64,000 nt of DNA. It comes from Liolophura sinensis. Lineage: Eukaryota; Mollusca; Polyplacophora; Chitonida; Chitonidae. The stretch lies in NCBI RefSeq assembly GCF_032854445.1, contig NC_088295.1:28509385-28573384 (forward strand), read 5' to 3'. Below the pieces are notes generated by a model. The model was not told the DNA's origin and made no database searches. It saw nothing but the letters and a program-made list of their open reading frames with translations. Shown piece by piece: positions 27,318-39,480 of the stretch. Each line of letters opens with the position of its first letter. Within the stretch, counting starts at the first letter, position 1. Made by a program: the position numbers and the translations under genes.

Positions 27318-28837
27318 TCTTCTATCACCGGCCTAGCCAGGCTACATAATGCATTAGAATGCTCATGGTGCCTGGTCACATGATCACTTTAGCATTATGT
27401 TAAGACAGCCTAGGAAATCAATAAGCTGGAAGCCTGGGGAAGAAAGTGGGGGAGTTATTGCCCATGACAGCTAACTCTTCATACTGACCCTATGAAGGCA
27501 GAAAGACAACCAAGTGACTGGCAGATGTACTGATACTAGCACGGCTTCTGATACTATGACAACCATTTCTCTTACAGTAACAAGTTCGTTATTATTTATA
27601 TCAGACAATTGCATTCCGAAACCAGGCTGGTAGAGTCTAAAGATAAATGCAAATGGTAGCATATATACATACAGCACTGTGTGGCTTTACACATGCAATA
27701 ACTGAAGAGCCATTCACCAATTTTATATACAGGTACCAGCCATTTTATAATTTTTATGCATGTCGTGTAAACAGCAGATGTGGAGCAGTTATGAAACTGT
27801 TAGTAATTAAGATGTCCGGAAATCACTGACCAATGCTTCATTCATCAAAATCATTAGTACCTAGTTACTTCACTTTTACTCTTCACAGCCACAAAATCAA
27901 TACAGCAATGTCACCCTGACTGTGGCTCTAATGGGTGAACTACAAATGTCAACATTCACTAGCTAGTTTAATGCTTTTATTCAGTTTCTTGATGACGTCA
28001 TGTCCAAAGAATTCCTACCACAGACGGAAAATAAGCTTGAAATATAGGGGTTATTGACATAACTGACATAAAATGTGACTCAAAAATGATAAAACAAATT
28101 TCAGTTTTTGCACAAGACTAACTTCATTTCCCTTTACACTATAATCTTGTTCTGTTGTAGGGCATAAAGTTACTTGAGCTGTATAAAAATATTAATCTTT
28201 TTTTGACATATCTGTTTAGTTCATATTCACATGCACTGTTTTTTCATTTAGCAATGTTTTAAAAACCAGTTACCATGATAACCTTTATGAATAATTATCA
28301 TCAAAGTAAAGCTAACACTGATGTAATCTAAGAAAAGAATCAACAGGTTTGTACAAACTTCTGTTTGTTGATAGGTCACGAATTTGAATCACCTTAGCAA
28401 TATTTCAGCTAGAATATTCGAATTAAAATATAACAAGAAAGTATTTTCTGACACAGATTTATCAAAACGAATAGGCTGCTCATATGGAATTCTAATCTTA
28501 TAGATTAGATTTAAGCTTCATTCCACTGATTATAGCACTATTTCAACCACTTGACACCACCACTGTTGACAGTTCACACTCACAATGATCAAGTGCAAGT
28601 GTTCACTTGCTACAGTGTATAGAGATTCTACAACCAGCATCTAAATTTGAGCATGTTTAAATTGTAAAAGAAATTTACACATTTTTTAATAATATTCACA
28701 CATGAAAAATATTAGGACAGCTTTGCAATTGTGACATCAAGTACAGGGAAGAACCAAAGAACATTATGGATCAGAATGTGTTGTGTTAAACCCATTCAGG
28801 ATCAGGGCTAATTTGACAAAAATTTACTTATTTGAAT

Positions 28838-28985
28838 GGAGTTTTAAGCCATACTCAACAATATTTCACTAAGCGACCAGCATTACGGTGGGAGGAAAAT
28901 GGGCAGGAACCAGGGGAACCCACAACCATCCACAGGTTGCTGGCAGACCTTCTGAAGTATGGTTGTGTCCAGCGTATGAGCTATC
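28838..28985 (-). repeat. tRNA-derived SINE, 3' half
   Basis: The minus strand shows ACCTGTGGATGGTTGTGGGT, CCACCGTAATGCTGGTCGC and AGTGAAATATTGTTGAGTA, colinear with the 30058 copy. The A-rich tail is lost. Confidence 0.8.
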
Positions 28986-30057
28986 TGTGTTAGATGTCTC
29001 AGAATATCACATCTGGTGTGTATTTTCATCTTACATGAAGTACCAGACTAAAGCTGACCAGGCTTCCCATTTTGGTGTTCTGATGCAGGACAGTCTAATG
29101 GGTTCTAATTTGTGCAATCTTACATTACCAATTAGGCATTAACTATATGCTTGTTAAGCTGTGTAATATACAGCCATGCCTGATTATCTGATAGCATCAT
29201 AGCAGTGCACACCACACATTTATACTGAAAATATCTAAAAGACTATCAGGAGAAGGTCATGGCCTCATGGGTCATCATGCGGTGCATGACTTTCAATTGG
29301 TATCTCTCCTCAGATCTGGAAACTCAGTCCCTATCTCCCATGGGAAATTTTCATGATTCCCCTGCTACTTCAGTCCTTGGTGACAAGAAGCAGCCATTGG
29401 CAATCTGGTGTGGTGTACATTAACCTTATATAAAGTTCACTGTAGACTGCTTGCACTTGTGGACAGGCTCACCAGTAACTTTCTAGTGTAATGTTTCTGT
29501 TTGCTCTAGTTACCCGCAGCAATAAAACACACCACAGGACATCATGTTATAAGTGAGAAACTGTCAAAGAATGGTGTGAAAAACAACAATCAACCTGTGT
29601 ATTCTTTTTCAAGATTGTCCAGTTTTGATACACTCTGTGAAGAGTGGAATTTATATTCCCACCTTCAAAAGACTGACGCCTTTCCTTGTATGATCACCGT
29701 GGAACAACACGGCATATGTTTTGTCAACTTTTGGGTCCTAATGGAGCCACTGACCATCCAGACCACACACATGCACTATACAAACACACACGCACATCAT
29801 CATGTCCGAAAGCACCCATTTTTTTCTCTCGATGTTCGTTGTGAAAAGCTAGTTCTTCATTGATTAGACGTCACTCTGCCCAGTGACAGCAACCTCAACT
29901 TTTAAATATCCAATTATTTTTCTTTTCATGATCTTTCCTTAATTTATGGACCTGCTGTTGGAACATCCTGAAAAGACTAATAATGCATGAATGGTAGATT
30001 TTTAAATGAAATAGTCCTGTAATAAGTAATTATTACATGTATTATTATTATTATTAT

Positions 30058-30318
30058 AGGGGCTTCCGTGGCTCAGTTGGTTAGTGCGCTAGCGCAGCAT
30101 AATGATCCCTTACCAATGCAGTCGCTGTGAGTTAAAGTCCAGCTCATGCTGGCTTCCTCCCTGGCCGTATGTGGGAAGGTCTGCCACCACCCTGCGGATG
30201 GTTGTGTGTTTCCCCTGGGCTTTGCCCGGTTTCCACCCACCATAATGCTGGTCACCATCGTCTAAGTGAAATATTCTTGAGTATGGTGTAAAACACCAAT
30301 CAAATAAATAAATAAATA
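30058..30318 (+). repeat. Full-length tRNA-derived SINE, reference copy
   Basis: This is the best complete copy of the main SINE family here. The head GGGGCTTCCGTGGCTCAGTT reads as the 5' side of a tRNA with box A (TGGCTCAGTTGG). The box-B-like GAGTTAAAGTCC follows at about 30129. The body contains GCGGATGGTTGTGTGTTTCC, GGGCTTTGCCCGG and CCACCATAATGCTGG. The 3' end is AAACACCAATCAAATAAATA plus further AATA units. At least a dozen partial relatives occur in both orientations in this window. Transcription by polymerase III and mobilisation by a LINE are inferred from the structure. Confidence 0.92.
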
Positions 30319-30396
30319 AATTATTATTATTATATGTATTATTACTGTTTAATTCTTTTCTTTTTATGGATGCAGACTTGGATCGCAATTTTGTCT

Positions 30397-30849
30397 AAAA
30401 GGGAAAACAAAACAAAGGGAAATCCTTGCCAAAGTCACTATTGCCAGCAACAACATCAGCACCAGCCCTAACATCTCAACTTGTAGCTGCTGAGGAGAAG
30501 AAGGAAAATCTTGAAAAAGTGCGCCAGGAAAAGATCAGATGCAGGGAAACAATATAAGGTCAAAAAAAAGAAGGCAATACAGGTCTTAGACAATCTTTTG
30601 GAGAGAACTGAACGCAGAGGGTCAGACCAGCAAGTTCAACTATGGAGACACAGTGAAGATGAGTCGGAAATTCCTCCAGTCAATGAGAAGGGCTACCCAA
30701 CTGTTGCCCAAAAACAGCCTCCCAAGCAGCTCGTCACATGTGGGAATTATTTGAGGCTAGAGAAAAAGCTCAAGACCCTTGAACTTGAACAGACCAAGGC
30801 TGCAATTGCCATCCAAAAAACCAAAACCAATGGTTTGTGCAGCACATAG
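30397..30849 (+). pseudogene. Frameshifted coiled-coil gene fragment
   Basis: Two overlapping frames read as one protein if a single extra base near 30548-30551 is assumed. The first frame covers about 30399-30556 and contains LVAAEEKKENLEKVRQEK. The second runs from about 30550 to 30849 and contains QVLDNLLERTERRG and later LRLEKKLKTLELEQTKAAIA. The composition is highly charged, with Lys/Glu heptad-like stretches that suggest a coiled coil, as in the C-terminal parts of Myb/SANT-like proteins encoded by PIF/Harbinger elements. That relation is a guess from composition. No ATG opens either frame and there is no DNA-binding domain in view. Confidence 0.4.
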
Positions 30850-31289
30850 TTTTCAAGGAGATACTGCATGCATTCAGCAATCACAACACCTACTAAATGA
30901 CAAAGTTACATCAATACATGAAGAGGTCTTATTCTATTCATGAGTAAATAATTCTGTAGAAAATGCAGGTCTGTGACGCGTTATATCGTGAAGTTTGTTG
31001 GGTGCCTGGAAAGGTTCTGTGGTTAATTCCTCCTAGCAGTGACCATTTTCCTCAACGATAAACCATAACACAGCACTGTACATAAACTGTACTATTGTGT
31101 CATAATGTAGGATAAATAGGAAGAAAATACTGTACTTACCAAACTTTCTGCATGAAAGCTTTGTTGTATTTACATGAACTATATTTCTAACAAAACAAAT
31201 ACTTAGTTGATTGTTAAAACAAGAAAAGCTGAAATGTTCTTATTTAAATCAATGTATTTACGTTACATCGTAACATCGCACTTCATTGC

Positions 31290-31710
31290 TGATAACAGCT
31301 CAGCTGTCTGATGAGTGTAGATGTGCCAGTAAGATGGTCATGGCAGTGTGTAGGCCGAAGCTGGGGCGTGTGGATAAAGACGATGTTGTCAAGTATCAAG
31401 TAAGGATTTATTACTTGCAATTAGGATACTGATCATCAAAATAAAATTAATACTGAAAGTTTTTCATGAACACAACAAACTTATTCTGATCTTCAGTGGT
31501 CAGTTTCAATGAAAACTATTGTAAAATTCACTCTCCATCAAACTGTATTCAAGGTACAATAACAGTTGTGGGGCAGGTTTCGTCTGCTACTCATATTAAT
31601 AGATCTGAAATATAATTAAAACATGACTGTCCTTGTGTGTTCAGATGAAAGAACTTGCACCAGGAGCAGGTATTTTCCAGTATGAGGAAATGCTTATTAC
31701 AGCTCTCAAG
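31290..31710 (+). other. Two exon-like pieces of an unidentified gene or remnant
   Basis: A piece at about 31299-31401 is open, contains LSDECRCASKMVMAVCRPKL, is preceded by AACAG and ends TATCAA|GTAAGG. A second piece starts after TGTGTTCAG at about 31645 (MKELAPGAGIFQYEEMLITA) and reaches a TAG at about 31709. If spliced they stay in frame. I do not recognise the family. They follow the broken coiled-coil fragment at 30.4 kb on the same strand, so all three may be relics of one gene. Confidence 0.25.
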
Positions 31711-32423
31711 AAGTGTTAGGCGGGCAACAAAATCATGGAAAGTTCAGCAAAGAAAACTTCAAAAAGGGACGGGGGCCAGAAGCCAGGTATTTACTGAGAC
31801 TGCTGTTTACAAAACAGTAGCTGGAGAATGGGACCTTGTCAAAGACGTCTAAATATTTCCAACAACTGGACAACACAATTATATGTGTAATCCAAGGTGA
31901 AAACATATAAAGTGATGAGTTTGCAGTTAAAACTGGTTCTATGTCTTGTGCATGGTAATAACATACATGTTCAGTGATTCAGCTAATAATACATAATTGA
32001 AAGAGTTTTTATTTTGTGTAATATTTACCATCTTGTAACTACAATATCCATTCGCATGTATTTCTTGTAAGCACTTGTGATTTTTTCGTAAATGACTGCT
32101 GATTGGAATAAACTATAGCAACAAGCCATAAATGCCACTGGCCCAGCTTAGTATCTAAGGCTGGCTGCTCTGATAGATCATGAAGTCCTCCCTTTACTGA
32201 TATTTGTACTCACTAAGACAGAAAAGCTTATGTGCACTAATTAATACACGTAACTATGTTACAAAAACTACTATGTACAAAAATACTTTGTTTCTTGAAT
32301 CCTGTTAAGACTTGATTTGTACAGTGTGTTTATGGGACATAATATACTTATTTCCTTTTATTGGTTCTATTGGCTTGCAAATTGCAACTCCTGTGATGTA
32401 TATGTTGTTTTGTAGCTTTTTGT

Positions 32424-32504
32424 TGCAAGAACTCAGACTCCTGTTTTCCAGCATCAACCAACCTATGCACAGCAAGCTATCATCAGTGCTCTGGAAGAAT
32501 AAGA
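32424..32504 (+). other. Exon-like Q/P-rich piece ending in a stop
   Basis: After the acceptor-like TTGTTTTGTAG there is an open run ending in the words FQHQPTYAQQAIISALEE and TAA. It looks like a natural C-terminus by composition, and lies on the same strand and just downstream of the pieces at 31.3-31.7 kb. A different frame is also open to 32530, so the evidence is weak. Confidence 0.2.
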
Positions 32505-32949
32505 ACCAAAAAGTTCCAACAGTTGACTAAAGGTATGCAGTCAAGAAGATATTTAACAGCAAGTACTGACATCTGTCAGTAAGTGTTTGTTTAATATGTG
32601 TGTACCAACTTGAAGAATGTTATGTTTTAAAATTTTGATTATCACTTTTGAAAGTCAACATAATAATACAGCCTGCTGAAATTTAGTTTATATAAACTGA
32701 TGGACAAGAGAAACTTTACAAAAAGTTCAAATCAATTTATTTTGCCAAAGCAAAAAACAGGATGACTGAAGTTTAATATATTGAAAAGACCAATGACTTT
32801 AGATATTGAAAGTCTTGAGTAAGAACAGACAAAGCAGCCCTCAAATCATTTTACAAGTGAACAAACAGAACAGGGGTAGAAAAATAGCCATTCCATCGTC
32901 GTTAATAATGGGCAGGGTATACAAAAGTTGATTATTTTTAAAATAAGTC

Positions 32950-33945
32950 AATATCAAAACCAATCGCTTGTGGCCACCCTTTGATTCAATGCGTGCAAAA
33001 ACTCTCCGACTCTCGTCTGATGAGATGACAAGTGGGATCTGGTGCCATTCATCTTGGAGAGCAAACGCTAGTTCTTGTCGGTTGGCTACAAAGTGTGGCC
33101 ATTACTCGACGACCCATGATATCCCAAAGGTGTTCTATTGACATATCTGGGGAACGTGCAGGCCACGGCACGATGTCGACGTTTTTGGCGTCCAGGAAGT
33201 TCTGCACAACTCAAACTGTACGAGGTCTGGCGTTGTCAAGCTGGTACACGACACGATGTGGCTGCTGTTGAAAGAATGGCAAGACAACAGGATGCAGAAT
33301 TTCATCCATGTAGCGTTGAGTTGTTAGGTTCCCGTAGATGATGACCAGTGGTGTCCATTCCTCTCCACAAATCCCACCCGACGCCATCACGCTGCTGCCG
33401 CCAACAAACGGCACCATCTCCTGGACGCATGATGACGCCGTTTGTTCCCTCTTTGATGGTAAACTCAGTGTCTGCCATCGGCTCGGAACAGGCAGAAGCG
33501 ACTTTCATCCATGAAAACAATCACGTTGCTGCCAACAATGTACAATTCAAGCCCATCGCAATGTTCAGCTGTCAACAACTCCCCTCTGAATGGGAAATTC
33601 CGCCCTAATTCCGTCTGAGTCTCCTGGACACGATTTACTGATTGACCCGGTGACCTAAAGCACTGATTGACGATGACGTCATTGTCAGGAAGCAGTTCCT
33701 CAGGTGTGAGGTGCGCAGGTATCCGTCTTCTCTGGGTGTAGTTACCCTAGGCCTGCCTGTTCTTGGCCTGTCCGATGTCTGCCCTGTCTGTCTGTAATAT
33801 TGCATCAAGTTTGACAGTTATATGAGAGCAGCCGAAGGTCCATGCAAGGTGGGCATGGTCGCTCCCATGGATACCATACCCAGGGCCCTCTGGCCTTGTT
33901 CTGGGGTCAATCGAGGCATTACTTTGATGGTTTTTAGTCAGTATG
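32950..33945 (-). pseudogene. Decayed Tc1/mariner (DDE) transposase
   Basis: Tc1-type transposases cut and paste their own element at TA sites. The minus strand holds the family landmarks in order but in several frames. They are an N-terminal MPRLTPEQGQRALGM start at 33919, a TDRPRTGRP-like linker region, VFMDESRFCL with the first catalytic Asp at 33507-33509, YQLDNARPRT with the second Asp at 33235-33237, and IEHLWDIMGRRV with the catalytic Glu at 33133-33135. The second Asp and the Glu are 34 codons apart, one codon short of the classic DD34E spacing. An in-frame TGA lies just after the second Asp. I found no terminal inverted repeats. It is inactive. Confidence 0.88.
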
Positions 33946-35099
33946 CGAGTCCAGCACACTGTGTAATGTTATTATACACTTATTACATGTGCAGTTGCGG
34001 TCATCCATGGGTCACATGATAATTTTCTTCGTTGTCTCAAAACAAATTCGTGTGGGCATATATGATGCTTGTCGCACATGGGAACGTGCTTCGTACAATG
34101 TTTTCCTACAATAATTTGGTATTAATCTGCTGAAAAGGCTGGTTAAATTTAACTCACAGAGTTGTTAAGTTTCTTTGGGCCGTCAGTTTAGTATGCAATG
34201 TCAAATTAGTGTTAACTTTTAGGTGAATATAGCCCATTTAAAATTTTAACATCTATATAGTTTCTAATGGAAAGACCCCCTCCCTATAATAATTCAAAAC
34301 TGTCGGGGAAATTTTCTTCTTCTGTTCCGTTTGACATGGACAGATTGACAGGATAAAATGTATTGTGATCATTTGAAACAATGTTCAATAAATGCGAATT
34401 AACCTTTTGTTCTTATTTATGTGCCAGATAATGAAATCCACTCAACATATCTGACTTGCCAGAAGTATAAAGCTCCATTACTTATTTTCACCCACCAGTT
34501 CATATATTTTTATTGGACATTTATGCATTTTTGTGATATTGTTATTAACTTATCACTTATATGCTCATGTCTTATAAACTTTGTTTTTATTTAAATTTAT
34601 GGCAAGGAAAAGTATAATTTTTGCTTATGAATATGGAACGTGACAAATAAACTTTAATAGTGTATTTTAACATCAATACCTAGTCATAACTTGGTCAACA
34701 TATCACGTCTTGAATATAGAGGCTATGTTCCTGCCCTATACGAATGCAATTAAATGCATGAATACAGTTCGCTGTTTGTTGAGCTACGTATCCATTTTTG
34801 TATGCAAACATTATCCATATAGTGCCCACATGCTTTAACAGTTAGCATTTAACTGTTGCAGTCATTATAGTGTAGCTTATAAATTTATTCAAATAAGGTG
34901 TTACATTGTGATTTATCGAGTTAGTGCTTCAGTAACACTTAAATTCTGTGTACACAACACCATAAAACCGTTATGCTTAAGTGAAACATTCTTAAGTATG
35001 GCATAAGACACCAACCAAATACATGTAAATAAAAACTGTTACAATTTTGTAATGTATGTTACATGCATGTAACACACATTACTCTGCTAACTAACATCC

Positions 35100-35121
35100 C
35101 ATGTTACATGCATGTAACATG
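35100..35121. repeat. 22-bp perfect palindrome
   Basis: The core is ATGTTACATGCATGTAACAT flanked by C and G. A related 16-bp perfect palindrome, GTTACATGCATGTAAC, lies 42 bp upstream at 35058-35073. Confidence 0.9.
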
Positions 35122-36504
35122 TTTATATACCAAACAGAAAATGGTGATACTGATGTACATATTCTATATGGTCCATAACTGTAAGTATCTTTTGTTTCGC
35201 CATTTATATACCACAAAGACCTCTAAAGTTAATGTCACTATTGATTGTTAATTTATATTTAAATTTCAATAAATATCTGTACTGAAATCCTGTAGTTTGT
35301 TCTATGTACAACATTCTTTTGAACTCATTTTAACACTCTTTGGAAGCTTTTACTACACTCCCTCAAAACTCTTTTGAAACTCTTCTGGGACCTGTACAAT
35401 GCTTTTTTGAAACTCCTTCTATCGCAGACTGCTCTTTCAAAGCTGTCACAAAGCAAGAAAAGAACAGTTCAAGAGTATTAAAAGAGCCTTCATTTGCATA
35501 TTTGGAACAAGCCCTTTCAGTGCTTTTTCAACACTCTTTCTATGCTCCCTGCATACTGTTGACCTATATTTATGAGAAATACGGAAACAGCTTTCCAAAC
35601 TTTTTTGACATCTTTCTAGAACATTTTTTCAAAGCTATTCTTAAGACTATTTCCTACTCCTGTAGGGCGAGGGCCTTTGCAGAGAAAAGCAACATGCTTT
35701 TTGTTTTGTATAATACTGCTAAATCTTAAATTTGGCTAAAGTACTGGCACACTATATCAAAATGATCAATGCAGTAATTTTGGCATGTAAACTAAAACAT
35801 TTACCTTCAAATGGAACCCATGCATAAATGGACTAAGCTGGATCGTGTCTCTATAATTTCAATATGCTCCTCTTTGATACTGTACATTTTGAACAAACCT
35901 CAATGTGTTTCATTCAAGCCATTATCTTGTGCCATCAGTCCTGTGAAATACAGAAGAAAGCTCCATTAATTAACACATAATCTCATTTAATTAACCATTA
36001 CAAGCACTAAATTTTGGACAAAGGCTATAGCCTTGCTAATCTGGGTTAGCACATAAACTGGTAATGATCAGTATTGAATTTAGCAATACACATTTCTGTA
36101 CATATACAGAGGAAAGCCCTATACCCTTCAATATAAGCCTGCCAGTGCCAAGGGTAACGCACAGCACCTGTCACATAGACTACCTCATGGGCAATTTCAC
36201 TAAAAATAACACTTCGAACCCTACTTTACATTTGGTATACACTGATTTACTGAGTCAACGAATGTGTAGTTATTTCACAGTCAGCATCGCTCAACCATCT
36301 TTTTACGGTAATCCAGCCAATTAAACTAAGCCAGTCAAACCAACATCTGCCACATTTTGAATTCGAACATGGCCAATGAAATTGTCTGCCTGGCAGTCTA
36401 TGTGGCCAATGCTGGACGCTACATTATCGTACCTAGTGTCCACGCCCGCTGAACCAACAGCTGACTTGTCACACATATCCGGTGACCACAAACTATTTCA
36501 CCTA

Positions 36505-36730
36505 AATGACCTCGAATTTTGCCCACAAAAGTTCATTTTTAAAGGCAAATAAATGTCAAAAAATACATGTATTATTTTGGGTGCTACAACTAACAATTTT
36601 CCAGTAGAATATCATCCCATGTTCCATGCAAACCTCAAAACACCTTTTTAAACTCAATAAAACTCTTAGAATCAAGAAAAATGGGCAAATTTAGTCATGG
36701 GCAAAGTTTATGGTCATTTAGGGTAGTTCA
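36505..36730. repeat. Dispersed unclassified repeat
   Basis: Blocks such as AAATGACCTCGAATTTTG, TTTCCAGTAGAATATCATCC, CAAACCTCAAAACACCTTTT and AATGGGCAAATTTAGTC have diverged counterparts at 5960-6120 and 60140-60300. They occur in the same order, so this is a shared repeat family of unknown type. Confidence 0.45.
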
Positions 36731-37833
36731 ACACCCTCTGCTGATAATGACCTCATGGTCTCAAAACCTGCTAAGGTGAGTGTGATGATGTAGTGGTTTG
36801 GCACTGAGGATCTCCATCATGTTTTGTAGAGTATCTATACATACAACACATGGACACAAACACCCACCCCAACACAAGTACAAATCAAGACACCACCCAC
36901 TGCATTTGCAAGGGGGCATATCAAATACTTTAAGTTTACAATGCACTTTGCCGAATATCATAATTTACAATTTATGTATTTTAGATACATGTACGTTTCC
37001 GGGATACTTGGGATACAATGTGAGATAGCCAAGGACAATCAAAAAGGTTTAGCCCAATTGACATGAGCACAGACTTGTAATTTTCTTCACACCAGTTCAC
37101 CAGCACCACTGCAGTTTACAGTGTAAAGAACTTACATTGACAGTTCGCCTGCAAATCTTGTTTCAGTTTTTGTTATTCTTGGTACTTAATCATACCTCCG
37201 CCCCTAGAGAACTCCAATTTTAGGCTTGACGGATGGAAAGGTGTTTCTCAAAGTTTCTGTGCCTGGTTAATTGCGCTTTTTAAGAGTTTGCCGATAAAGC
37301 AAGAATGCACGGACAGAAAAAGTAACACTGATTTTAAAAAAAAATGATATACTAACTGTATGGTATTCAGAAAAAGACTATATCTCTACATTCTATCTTC
37401 CACCTTAACCCGTGTTATACAACATGCACTGCCACATAGGCCCTACCCGTACTTGTTCCACACTAATACTGCTAAGTCTGGAAATCTACTGAAAGTATAT
37501 AGTTTTAGGGCTATCAAAGTAGCTTTAAAATTTAATTCAGATACAGTTACTTACCAAAAGGGAATACATGAAGGTCTACTGTTTCTTTCATTTTTTATTT
37601 CATACTAAAGTTTGCAGGTACATGTAGGCATATTCATATTTAAGTTTTTTAGCTCTTTTTAAAAAGTAATACTAAAGTGGCATAAGGTAAAGTATATGTT
37701 AGATTAAAGGTTTGATAGCTTATAATTTTTAAATTGAAAACTGAAAACATCAGCTTCGCAAAACGTGATATTTCTGACATCTTAACCTGTAAAAACATAT
37801 GTGTAATGACAAACTTACAAAAACAAGCAAAGA

Positions 37834-38034
37834 ATTTATTTATTTGATTGGTGTTATGTCACATACTCAAGAAAATTTCCCTTATACAACAGTATTATGG
37901 TGGGTTTTGGCAGGAGGCTGGCAGACTTTCCCACATACGGCCAGAGAGAAAGACAGAGTGAGCTGGACTTGAGGGAGACTCCTGGGTAATTATTCTGCAC
38001 TAGTGCGCTAACCAACTGATCCACGGAGGCCCCC
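37834..38034 (-). repeat. tRNA-derived SINE, nearly complete with internal deletion
   Basis: On the minus strand the head GGGGGCCTCCGTGGATCAGT (box A), the box-B region and the ATACTCAAG/AAATAAATAA 3' end are present. About 50 bp of the usual middle (the GGGTTTCCCC region) is missing. Confidence 0.88.
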
Positions 38035-38274
38035 ACAAACAAAGAAGTAAAAAATAAAATGTCAGTATGAAAAATAGTTATTATGATCAAATCACATGTG
38101 CCATATCTCTAAAATGAAAAAATTACTAAATAACAAAGCTTCATGAGCGAGCAAATGTCAGTTAATCCACACCGGGTATTGTACACTTTCATGTTGATCC
38201 TGCAATAGCTGAGGGATATCACTTGATTCTGTTACTAGTTCATGGAAAGGCCAAACACTTGAAGAGGTTTTTAT

Positions 38275-38500
38275 TTCATTAAATTGGTGAATACCATCCT
38301 CAAGAATTTTTCACCTGTACAATGGTGATCAGTTTTATGGGTGGAGGAAACCTGAGTGATAAACCACCGACCTTTGGCATGTTACTGACCAGCTTTCCCA
38401 TGTGAGATGCACAGATATGCACATCATACTGGTGGAATGAAAGTGGTCTTCAACAAAATGTTAAACCAGGCAAAAGGTCTTACAAGGATCATCAGCTGCT
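38275..38500 (-). repeat. Diverged repeat related to the SINE 3' end
   Basis: It shares the CATCCTCAAGAATTTTTCAC and GGTGGAGGAAACC blocks with the SINE. It then continues with a different body containing AAACCACCGACCTTTGGCA and AGTGGTCTTCAACAAAATGT. The same alternative body occurs at 57055-57285 and 61895-62115, so this is a second family sharing a 3' tail. Confidence 0.6.
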
Positions 38501-39279
38501 TCCTGTCTCACCAATTCTAAATGATCAGTGAGGGAGGGAATTCCCCAGCAAAGACTTTAATAGGTTACTGTGCATTTTTGGATACGGGTAGTGAAAATGA
38601 AATATCGTTTAATTCTGCATGTACATTGGATGTATGTGGGCTATAAATAGGTCAGTCTGTCGTATCTTTTTGTCACTGTATGTAACTTCGATGTACAGAG
38701 TACAGAACATGTCATATCAGCCTTTCTGCTGCCATGGGCTATGGTACAAGTCAACAGGTGAATGGTAACACATCTACAAAGGTGTATTTACATCTACCTG
38801 TAACAGTCGTAATTAAATTATATACACAAATGTCGGACATCTTGCGAAAAGCAGATGGACATTCATCAGAGCTTTCCTTGGCAGTGCCGATTTACCCTCA
38901 GGTACAAAGTAGAAAATTGGAAGAAATGTACATGTTTATATCAAGGTGTTTATCATAGGTAATTTCAAGGTGATAATTTGTAATATTTCTTAGATGGATC
39001 TACCGAAGAATTATCAAAGATTGAATATGCATACTTTGAATATGACGAATAATGCATTGTGCAATAACTGTCAGACGATATTTTCCAAAGCAAGTGTTTT
39101 TGCCACAGAAATTACTTAACACCACAATACTTCCTTCACATTCCCGCCAACCTCCAATCTGACCTCGGATTTTCATCACTTTGTTGGTTCAGAAATCTAC
39201 ACCCTTTCACCCCCAACTACTTTCAATGCTACCGAACTCCCTGAACAATTCATCAATCATGATAATATATTTTATTGAT

Positions 39280-39480
39280 TTATTTGATTGTTAGTGTTTT
39301 AACGCCATATTAAAGAACTTTTCATAAAGTGGTGGTCAGTTTTCTGAGCAAAGGAAACTGCAGTGCCCACAGGAAACCACCATCAAGGTCTCACACAAGC
39401 AGTGAGAGCTGAGGAATCAAATTTCCATGGCCAGGTTTGAACTCACAACTGACAGAAAAACAAATCCAACAACTAGACCA
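39280..39480 (-). repeat. Diverged repeat related to the SINE 3' end
   Basis: A TTTATTTGATTGTTAGTGTT start is followed by ACGCCATATTAAAGAAC, GGTGGTCAGTTTTCTGAG and AGGAAACCACC blocks. It resembles the 38275 copy more than the main SINE. Confidence 0.5.

Noticed and set aside
30058-30140. Apparent tRNA gene
   Set aside because: The tRNA-like sequence has a degraded box B, no closed acceptor stem, and is followed by the SINE body. It is a SINE head.
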